64,000 nt of DNA from Dermatophilaceae bacterium Soc4.6 (GTDB lineage Bacteria > Actinomycetota > Actinomycetes > Actinomycetales > Dermatophilaceae): positions 806,001 to 870,000 of the forward strand of contig JAZGVH010000002.1 of assembly GCA_039889245.1 (NCBI GenBank), in the 5' to 3' direction. Below, one piece after another: positions 58,253 to 64,000 of this stretch. Position numbers and translations under genes: made by a program. Numbering within the stretch: position 1 is the first letter of the stretch; each line of letters opens with the position of its first letter. The notes under the pieces are model-generated. The model was given only the letters and a program-made list of their open reading frames with translations. It was not told where the DNA came from and made no database searches.

Positions 58253-59506
58253 ATGAGACCCGAGCTGCAAGAGATCGCCGACGAGGCGTCCCGAATTCTG
58301 CGCGGCGACGTCACGATCGAGGATCGCGACTTCAACCTCGTCGCCTTCGGCACCCAGCACCTGGACGTGGACGTGGTGCGTCAGTCCTCCATCCTCCAGC
58401 GCCGCTCAGCCCCCGAGGTCCGCGACTGGTTCGAGAGCTTCGGCATCACCACCAGCGCAGTGCCCGTGCGGACGCCGACTGACCCCGACCGGGTCGTTCG
58501 GTCCCGGCTGTGCCTGCCCATCCGGTGGCGGGGGGTCACCTACGGCTACATCTGGTCGCTCGACGAGGAGACGGACCGCGACGACCCCGACGACCCCGCC
58601 GTCGCCCGCGCGATGCAGCTGGCCGAGCACGCCGGCGCCTACCTTGCCCAGCTGTCGCGCCAGCACGAGGACAACGCCTCCGCGGTCATCGACGTCCTCT
58701 CATCCGACACGGATACCGTGGGCCTCGCGGCGATCCGGATCGCCGACCGGGGCTTGATCGCCCGACGCGTCCCGATGGTCGCCGTGGTCATCGGCGCCTG
58801 GGGTGCGCCGCTGCCCAGCGCAGTGTCACCCAACCTGCTCGCTCTGCCCCGGCACGTGCTGGCCGACACCGGGCCGGACAGTACGACCCTGCTGCTGCCG
58901 GCCCGTGACAGCGCCGGACGCGACGCGGCCCAGGACGTGGCTGCGCTGGTCCTGGACCTGTACGCAGGGGAGCTCCCCCCGGACTGGGGTGGTCAGCTGG
59001 TCGCCGGGATCGGCGATCCGCGGCCGGACATCGACCAGGCACGCGGCAGCTGGCTGGAGGCCCGGCTGGCGGCGCGCGTCGCGGCAGCCCAGGCCTCGAC
59101 CCGACCGATCGCGCGCTGGGAGGACCTGGGGTTCTACCGGTTGCTCGCCGCCGCGCCAGACTCCGAGCTGGCAAACCTCCTGCTCGACCCACCGGTGCGG
59201 AGGCTGCTCGACCAGCCGGATCCCACCCTGGCCGACACCGTCCTTGCCTACCTGGATCGCGCGGGGAACGTCGCCCAGACCGCCGCAGACCTGCACATCC
59301 ATCGGCAAACCCTCTACAACAGGCTCGCCAAGGCGGAGAAGCTGACCACCTTGGACCTCCAGGAGGGACGAGACCGGCTCCGGCTGCACATGGGCCTGCT
59401 GCTCGCCCCACTGGTGGCAGCGGACGACCGCCCTCCCGATGAGGACGTGGTCCACACCAGGACCACACCCACGGCTCGTGGGCCACGCTCTCGCTCGTGC
59501 GGCTAA
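58253..59506 (+). CDS. PucR-family transcriptional regulator (proline-use regulator candidate)
   Basis: 417 residues from the ATG at 58253 with AGAGG 9 nt upstream; a TTG 16 codons earlier is the alternative. N-terminal part is a GAF-like sensor (about 5-130), the middle resembles the GGDEF-like region of CdaR/PucR proteins, and the C-terminal helix-turn-helix reads YLDRAGNVAQTAADLHIHRQTLYNRLAKAEKL (residues about 340-371). This is the PruR-like arrangement known to activate proline dehydrogenase genes in streptomycetes. Its last codons contain the -10 region of the following epimerase gene. Confidence 0.85.
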   Translation: MRPELQEIADEASRILRGDVTIEDRDFNLVAFGTQHLDVDVVRQSSILQRRSAPEVRDWFESFGITTSAVPVRTPTDPDRVVRSRLCLPIRWRGVTYGYIWSLDEETDRDDPDDPAVARAMQLAEHAGAYLAQLSRQHEDNASAVIDVLSSDTDTVGLAAIRIADRGLIARRVPMVAVVIGAWGAPLPSAVSPNLLALPRHVLADTGPDSTTLLLPARDSAGRDAAQDVAALVLDLYAGELPPDWGGQLVAGIGDPRPDIDQARGSWLEARLAARVAAAQASTRPIARWEDLGFYRLLAAAPDSELANLLLDPPVRRLLDQPDPTLADTVLAYLDRAGNVAQTAADLHIHRQTLYNRLAKAEKLTTLDLQEGRDRLRLHMGLLLAPLVAADDRPPDEDVVHTRTTPTARGPRSRSCG

Positions 59507-59509
59507 CCT
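59504..59509 (+). promoter_or_regulatory. leaderless -10 element of the epimerase gene within the upstream stop codon
   Basis: TAACCT starts at the TAA stop of the PucR-type gene and ends 7 nt before the epimerase ATG (59517). It matches TANNNT at leaderless spacing; there is no ribosome-binding site before the ATG. Confidence 0.45.
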
Positions 59510-59516
59510 CAGGCGC

Positions 59517-59954
59517 ATGGCCGACTTCCCGCACCTCTTCACCGCCATCGACCACGTCGGGGTCGCCGTCCCCGACCTCGACCAGGCCATCGCGTTCTAC
59601 CGCGACACCTACGGCATGCACCTCGTGCACGAGGAGGTCAACGAGGAGCAGGGCGTGCGTGAGGCGATGATGGCGGTCGGCGACTCCGGCTCGTGCGTGC
59701 AGCTGCTCGCGCCGCTGACCCCGGAGTCGACGATCGCGAAGTTCCTCGACCGCAGCGGCCCCGGCATCCAGCAGGTCGCCTATCGCGTGGAGGACGTCGA
59801 AGCGGCCTCGGCCGTCCTGCGCGGGCGCGGGTTGCGCCTGCTCTACGACACCGCACGACGCGGCACCTCCGGCAGCTCGGTCAACTTCATCCACCCCAAG
59901 GACGCCGGCGGCGTCCTCGTCGAGCTGGTGCAGCCGTCCCGGGCCGCCCACTAG
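59517..59954 (+). CDS. mce: methylmalonyl-CoA epimerase
   Basis: 145 residues. Vicinal-oxygen-chelate fold enzyme that converts (S)- to (R)-methylmalonyl-CoA. Metal ligands: His in IDHVGVAVPD, Gln in CVQLLAPL and Glu in VLVELVQP. The third position, His-His in many epimerases, reads GIQQVAYRV here, as I recall also for mycobacterial homologues. FIHPKDAGGVL is a family block. Works with the MeaB-assisted mutase. Separated from meaB and thiolase by the proline block. Confidence 0.92.
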   Translation: MADFPHLFTAIDHVGVAVPDLDQAIAFYRDTYGMHLVHEEVNEEQGVREAMMAVGDSGSCVQLLAPLTPESTIAKFLDRSGPGIQQVAYRVEDVEAASAVLRGRGLRLLYDTARRGTSGSSVNFIHPKDAGGVLVELVQPSRAAH

Positions 59955-59987
59955 CCCCCCCCAGCACGTCGCCTTGGTGCGCCAGTA

Positions 59988-60025
59988 GTGCCCGGATCAG
60001 TCCCCGCGGGGCCTGATCCGGGCAC
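59988..60025. terminator. strong bidirectional hairpin terminator
   Basis: A perfect 13-bp stem (GTGCCCGGATCAG at 59988-60000 with its complement at 60013-60025). The 12-nt loop contains CCCCGCGGGG, itself self-complementary. Lies between the convergent epimerase (59954) and permease (60057) ends; no T tract. Confidence 0.8.
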
Positions 60026-60056
60026 ATCCGGAGCACGGAGTGGACGGATGGAGGGG

Positions 60057-61490
60057 TCAGGCGGGCTCGGCAGCCAGGTCGGCCTCGACGCCGTGGAGCT
60101 CGTCGTCCGCCTGCAGCGGGTCCACGTCGCCGCGGGTGTGCACCACGACGAACCAGGTCGCGGCCGCCACGACCACCCCGGCGAAGGCGAAGGGCAGCGA
60201 GGTGTAGGGAGCGGCGGGGATCGGGAAGACGTTGCGGTAGAGCACGTAGAGCATCCCCAGGGTGGCGATGGCGCCGACGACGTAGGCGGCGGTGGCCGGC
60301 TCGCTGCGACGCATCAGGAACAGGCCGAGACCAGCAGTGACCAGGATGTAGGCCACCATGTAGCCGTAGGTGCCGATGGTGCCGGCGAGGGCGAAGAGCA
60401 GGATCGGCTCCATCCCGAAGATCGTGGCGACGACCCCGAGCACCCCGAGCAGTCCAGCGAGGGTGAGGATCGCCACGTGCGGGGTGCGGTGGTCGACGTG
60501 GGTGCCACCGACCACGCGAGGCAGCAGACCCCGTGAGCCCATCGAGTGCAGCAGTCGGCTCGCCGCGTTCAGCGAGCCGGTGATGCAGGCGAAGAACGAG
60601 GCCACCGCGCCGAGGTCGACGACGTAGCCGAGGGCGTGGACACCGGCTCCGTCGGCGAGCGTGTTGAAGGGGGCCGCATCGACCGCCAGGGCCTCGCCGC
60701 TGCCCAGCCCGACGAGCTGGGCGTAGCCCGACAGCAGGTAGAGAAGGCCGACGATCACGACGCTGCCGATGACGGCCCGCGGGATGGTGCGCTGCGGGTT
60801 GCTGGCCTCGGTGCCCATGTTGGCGGCCGACTCGAAGCCGACGTAGCCGAGGATCGCGAGCACCATGCCGCCGGCGACGCCGCTTGCGCTCAGCTCGGGC
60901 GGCGACAGCGGAGCGGACGAGAACCCCGAGGTGGCGAGCACCGCGACGATGACCGCGAGGATGCACAGCACCGAGAGCACCTCGAGGACGACGCCGATGC
61001 GGGTCGAGATCTGCACACCGCGCACCATGGAGAAGGAGGCCAGCGCCATCGCGACGACCATGACGACCACGCTCACCCCGATGCTGGTCGCTCCCGGCAC
61101 CTTGACCAGGTCGAGGAGCGGCTGCGTGTACAGCACCAGACCACCCAGGCTGGCCAGACCGATCATCACGTAGCCGAAGGCTAGGCAGATCGCCCCGACG
61201 AAGCCGGCGAACGGGCCCAGGGCCCGGTGGATGTAGGACAGCAGCGTGGTGCCCGTGCCCCTGCGCTTGGCGAACTGGGCGATGCACCAGCCGACCATCA
61301 GCAGGATGATCGTGGAGAAGACGTAGGAGTAGAGGAGCGAGCTGCCGGCGTTGAGCGCGACGAGCGCCGGCCCCGTGGCCATGACGGCGCTGGGAGCGAT
61401 GCCGGCGACTGACTGGGAGAGCACCTCGAAGGGGCTCATGCTCGCTTTCGCGAGCCCGGTCGAAGGAGGGGCAGCGGTGGAGGTGGCCAT
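60057..61490 (-). CDS. APC-family amino-acid/amine permease
   Basis: 477 residues from the ATG at 61490 (AAGGAC upstream). About twelve membrane helices; N-terminal SVAGIAPSAVMATGPALVALNAG and the mid-protein GYVGFESAANMGTEASNPQRTIPRAVIGS match the amino-acid/polyamine APC superfamily. Cytoplasmic C-terminal tail is acidic. It follows the copper amine oxidase by 53 bp on the same strand, so uptake of an amine or the related amino acid for oxidation is the likely role. Confidence 0.88.
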   Translation of the reverse strand: MATSTAAPPSTGLAKASMSPFEVLSQSVAGIAPSAVMATGPALVALNAGSSLLYSYVFSTIILLMVGWCIAQFAKRRGTGTTLLSYIHRALGPFAGFVGAICLAFGYVMIGLASLGGLVLYTQPLLDLVKVPGATSIGVSVVVMVVAMALASFSMVRGVQISTRIGVVLEVLSVLCILAVIVAVLATSGFSSAPLSPPELSASGVAGGMVLAILGYVGFESAANMGTEASNPQRTIPRAVIGSVVIVGLLYLLSGYAQLVGLGSGEALAVDAAPFNTLADGAGVHALGYVVDLGAVASFFACITGSLNAASRLLHSMGSRGLLPRVVGGTHVDHRTPHVAILTLAGLLGVLGVVATIFGMEPILLFALAGTIGTYGYMVAYILVTAGLGLFLMRRSEPATAAYVVGAIATLGMLYVLYRNVFPIPAAPYTSLPFAFAGVVVAAATWFVVVHTRGDVDPLQADDELHGVEADLAAEPA

Positions 61491-61543
61491 GTGGAGTCCT
61501 TGTGTCTCAGGGGGGTTCGAGAGGGAGACGATCGATGACGCGG

Positions 61544-63565
61544 TCAGTGACCGCAGTGGCAGGACGCCGGGTCGCAGTGGCAGGCCACCGCTTCCGGTGC
61601 GACGTCGAGCATCGGGTTGCCGTCGAAGAAGCCGAAGGGCTTCAGGTGCATCGAGACCTTGGCGACGGGCATGACGGGCCAGTCCTCCGGTCGCACCACG
61701 TGGTGGGCGCCGATCGTGTACCAGAGCACCAGGTCGGCATCGACGAGCGGGCGGTCGCCCGCGGTGTACTTCTCGAGACCGTCGATGCCCGGGTTCTGCG
61801 CGACGTAGTCGCCGGCGGCATACCGCTGCATGGGGTCGTAGGGCGTGGCCCAGATCTGCTTCTCGGCGAAGCCGCCGCGGTTGGCCTGCTCGGACCCGGG
61901 CTGCCAGAGCGGCTGGGTCCAGGCGCCGGGCTCGATCTTGTAGGCCGGGCGGGTGCCCAGTGCGGTCGTGGTGTCGGCGCTGGCGACCAGCCAGGCCCGA
62001 CCGGTGAGGGGACTCGGCAGGCGCTGCGCCTTGGCCTCGCTGTCGAGGTGGGTCTTGACGACCTTCCACGCGTTGCCGTGCGGGTTGGTCGGGCCCGCGG
62101 GCTCGGAGACCGAGTCGACCTCGAAGAGGTTGTTCCGGTCGCCGTCGACGCGCATGTCGAGCCGCACACTGAAGTAGTGCTCGTGGTTCGGCGCCATCAG
62201 ACCCGGCGCCACCAGGGTGCCGAAGACCGGGTCCTCCCCCACCGGCAGCGCACCAGTGGAGAGCACCCCGGTGAGCTTGATCTCGAACTCGATCGAGCCG
62301 TCGAGGTAGAGGTTCCAGTAGAACCCGTACTCGTAGTTGCCCACGGTCGCGATGAAGGAGACGACGAGTCGGCGGTTGCGCCGCACCTCGACGCGCTCGG
62401 TGCGGAAGTCGGTGTGCTTCCAGCCGATCGAGGCATCCTCCTCGTGCATGCAGATGGCGTTGCCGATCGTCGTCGGCAGGCCGTCCTGGTCGTTGACGAC
62501 GCCGTCGAAGTAGTGGATCTCGCCGAGGCAGTCGCAGCCGAGGGTGAGCGGGTTGGCCAGCCAGCCGAGTCCGTACTCGCCCTCGTCGAAGACGTTCTTG
62601 TTCCAGTGGGTCGGGCGCGGGTCGCCGTACGGCACATACATCTCGGCCAGCGAGGCGCGGTAGAGGACCGGACGCTCGGTGCCCTTGTCGACGTAGCGGA
62701 TGTCGTTCAGCACCAGGCCTTCTCGAGGCGTGAAGCCGATGTGGAAGAGCCAGTTGGCCCACTCGACGCTGTGACCGTCGACGGTGAAGGAGGGACCCTG
62801 CTCCTGCGTGATGGCGATCGGCTTCATCGGCGCGCGGGTCTTCGTGAACGACGGCACGTTGTCGGCCGCCGTGAGCAGCTCGGGGAAGTAGTTGCCCGAC
62901 TGCGGTGGCAGCGCCACCGCGCCGTGGTCGACGACGTCGATGACGGTCATGGTGTCGAGGTCGACGGTGACGACGAGGCCCTCGACCGGGCGGGCGTAGC
63001 CGTTGTCCTCGGCGCTGGTGCGCACGAAGGACAGAGGCCGGGCGAGGCGCCGCAGGGACGGGTCGTCCTCGGGCCCGGTGTAGCCCGAGGCCCAGGGGTC
63101 GATCATCGCCAGGGAGAAATCCTCGACGCCGCGCAGGCGCATGGCCGCCTGCCAGCGAAGGTCGGCGCGCACCGTCTCCTCGCAGGCCATGAACTCCTCG
63201 AACATCATCGGTGGCTGGACACCGTCGACCTGGCGCCAGCTGACGACCTCGCCGCGCGTGAGCGAGACGACGGTCTCGTAGGTCGTGCGCAGGGCGCGGT
63301 CGCGCAGCAGGCAGGCCGCCTGCCGGTCCCACGGCTCGCCCGGGGCCCAGGCGAGCACCTCGACCTTCGGCGGCTCAGCCGTCTCGACGTAGACGAAGCG
63401 CACCTCCGGGGTCCAGCGGTCGTGCGCCTTGACGAGGGCTCCGGCCCGCTCGACCTCGTCGGTCGTCAGCGGGTCGAGCGGGTGCAGGGTCGTCGCCGAC
63501 CCGGTCATCGGTGACGGGTCGGGGCCGTCGTCGATGAGGACGGGGTTGTCGTCGAGCGTGGTCAT
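61544..63565 (-). CDS. copper amine oxidase (primary-amine oxidase)
   Basis: 673 residues from the ATG at 63565 with GGAGGAG 5 nt upstream. Oxidises a primary amine to aldehyde, ammonia and hydrogen peroxide. N2 and N3 domains (to about 220) precede the catalytic beta-sandwich. The Tyr that becomes topaquinone is in VGNYEYGFYW; copper His are in NHEHYFSVRLDM and GAHHVVRPEDWPVMP; the base Asp is in IHYFDGVVND. No signal peptide, so cytoplasmic like the Arthrobacter enzyme. Unusually it ends in a Cys/His-rich tail, ACHCDPASCHCGH. An IclR-like gene lies just upstream and a permease downstream. Confidence 0.95.
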   Translation of the reverse strand: MTTLDDNPVLIDDGPDPSPMTGSATTLHPLDPLTTDEVERAGALVKAHDRWTPEVRFVYVETAEPPKVEVLAWAPGEPWDRQAACLLRDRALRTTYETVVSLTRGEVVSWRQVDGVQPPMMFEEFMACEETVRADLRWQAAMRLRGVEDFSLAMIDPWASGYTGPEDDPSLRRLARPLSFVRTSAEDNGYARPVEGLVVTVDLDTMTVIDVVDHGAVALPPQSGNYFPELLTAADNVPSFTKTRAPMKPIAITQEQGPSFTVDGHSVEWANWLFHIGFTPREGLVLNDIRYVDKGTERPVLYRASLAEMYVPYGDPRPTHWNKNVFDEGEYGLGWLANPLTLGCDCLGEIHYFDGVVNDQDGLPTTIGNAICMHEEDASIGWKHTDFRTERVEVRRNRRLVVSFIATVGNYEYGFYWNLYLDGSIEFEIKLTGVLSTGALPVGEDPVFGTLVAPGLMAPNHEHYFSVRLDMRVDGDRNNLFEVDSVSEPAGPTNPHGNAWKVVKTHLDSEAKAQRLPSPLTGRAWLVASADTTTALGTRPAYKIEPGAWTQPLWQPGSEQANRGGFAEKQIWATPYDPMQRYAAGDYVAQNPGIDGLEKYTAGDRPLVDADLVLWYTIGAHHVVRPEDWPVMPVAKVSMHLKPFGFFDGNPMLDVAPEAVACHCDPASCHCGH

Positions 63566-63606
63566 GGTGCTCCTCCAGGTGGTGCGGGTGGCTTGGGGGG
63601 TTGAGG

Positions 63607-63885
63607 TCAGGGGGCGAGGGGCTGCAGCGACGACGCCGTCGTCGGAGCCAGCTCCTCCATCCGGGCTCCGAGGGCGAGGCCGCGCAGGTCGGGCAGCCGC
63701 ACGAGGTACTCCTCCGCGACGAGCAGGGCGATGATCCGGTAGGCCGTCGCCGGCGCCATGCCGAGCTCGCTCGAGACCTGCTTGACCGTGACCCCCGGAC
63801 CGAGCCGGGCCACCGCCGCCAGCACCGAGAGCGCGCTGCGCACGGCCTGGGGCTGCCTGCCGCCGAAGCGTCCCTCGTCGATCAC
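63607..63885 (-). CDS. IclR-type winged-helix protein without effector domain
   Basis: 92 residues from a GTG at 63885 overlapping the upstream stop (GTGA). The sequence is an IclR N-terminal domain: AVRSALSVLAAVARLGPGVTVKQVSSELGMAPATAYRIIALLVAEEYLVRLPD. IclR proteins normally carry a further 160-residue ligand domain, absent here; the frame closes soon after the wing with GARMEELAPTTASS. It lies 41 bp before the amine oxidase on the same strand, so it probably regulates that operon, or acts as a small DNA-binding modulator. Confidence 0.72.
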   Translation of the reverse strand: MIDEGRFGGRQPQAVRSALSVLAAVARLGPGVTVKQVSSELGMAPATAYRIIALLVAEEYLVRLPDLRGLALGARMEELAPTTASSLQPLAP

Positions 63886-64000
63886 GCGGCATCGCCCACC
63901 CGGTGCGGGCCGCGGTGGCTGGGGTGCAGGTCGCTGAGCACCGGCTCGTCGTAGAACCCGATCCGTGCGGTCAGGTCGGGGTCGCGACGGGTGCGGCGCC
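63882..64000 (-). CDS. C-terminal end of an unidentified gene
   Basis: An open frame enters from the right edge and ends with TGA at 63884-63882, overlapping the GTG of the IclR-like gene. The 39 visible codons have G/C third bases nearly throughout and read ...DPDLTARIGFYDEPVLSDLHP... before a basic end. Too short to identify; probably the upstream member of the amine-oxidase operon. Confidence 0.5.
   Translation of the reverse strand, partial: RRTRRDPDLTARIGFYDEPVLSDLHPSHRGPHRVGDAA

Noticed and set aside
60057-63332. A continuous 1091-codon frame joining the APC permease to sequence upstream
   Set aside because: The upstream part is an out-of-frame shadow of the amine oxidase; the permease has its own ribosome-binding site and ATG at 61490.

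Overview
The window is very GC-rich, densely packed actinobacterial chromosome. Glycogen/GlgE metabolism, a TreX-TreY-TreZ trehalose route, MeaB with a methylmalonyl-CoA epimerase, and many -10-like hexamers placed 6 to 8 nt before start codons (leaderless transcription) all fit this. Overall gene content resembles Intrasporangiaceae-type organisms (Tetrasphaera/Phycicoccus/Knoellia-like), but that placement is inference. I see no rRNA, tRNA, CRISPR array, insertion sequence or prophage.

Layout. (1) 1-5469: a polyol uptake and oxidation operon (lipoprotein binding protein, two permeases, mannitol 2-dehydrogenase cut by the window edge), divergent from a SorC-type regulator, with two near-palindromic operators between them. 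(2) 5600-21435: the most unusual region. It is a six-gene minus-strand run with a 1785-residue secreted beta-helix/SdrD-like protein, three consecutive paralogous cupredoxin-pair proteins, a small membrane-anchored protein and a CopC-CopD fusion. It is divergent from an OmpR-type response regulator and histidine kinase. The copper ligands of one multicopper oxidase are split over two of the three cupredoxin genes and lost from the third, so together they look like a six-domain (MnxG/ceruloplasmin-like) oxidase broken into separate polypeptides. (3) 21454-22807: enoyl-CoA hydratase and a YbjN-like protein. (4) 22842-35829: glycogen debranching enzyme, phosphorylase, GlgE, a maltokinase-branching-enzyme fusion, phosphoglucomutase and a small P-loop-like protein. 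(5) 35881-42895: a structured leader with a 54-residue ORF, a thioredoxin/TPR protein, a lipoprotein/membrane protein pair, an acetyltransferase, a thiamine-binding-family protein, a 3-hydroxyisobutyrate-dehydrogenase-like enzyme, and a SulP transporter with its ArsR-type regulator. (6) 43029-50746: treX-treY-treZ followed by a cysteine-desulfurase-like PLP enzyme. (7) 50906-59954: MeaB, thiolase and methylmalonyl-CoA epimerase, with a proline-use block (permease, universal stress protein, proline dehydrogenase, PucR-type regulator) lying between thiolase and epimerase. (8) 60057-64000: amino-acid/amine permease, copper amine oxidase with a Cys/His-rich tail, an HTH-only IclR-like protein, and the end of a further gene.

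How the parts work together. GlgX/TreX debranch glycogen, GlgP releases glucose-1-phosphate and Pgm interconverts it with glucose-6-phosphate. TreY and TreZ turn malto-oligosaccharide ends into trehalose. Maltokinase and GlgE return maltose to alpha-glucan, which GlgB branches. The cycle lacks only TreS within this window. The cupredoxin locus is probably an extracytoplasmic metal-oxidation machine with its own copper supply (CopC-CopD), surface scaffold and two-component control. Its substrate, for example Mn(II), is a hypothesis. Starts were chosen by ribosome-binding sites, family N-termini and overlaps. No database search was possible.
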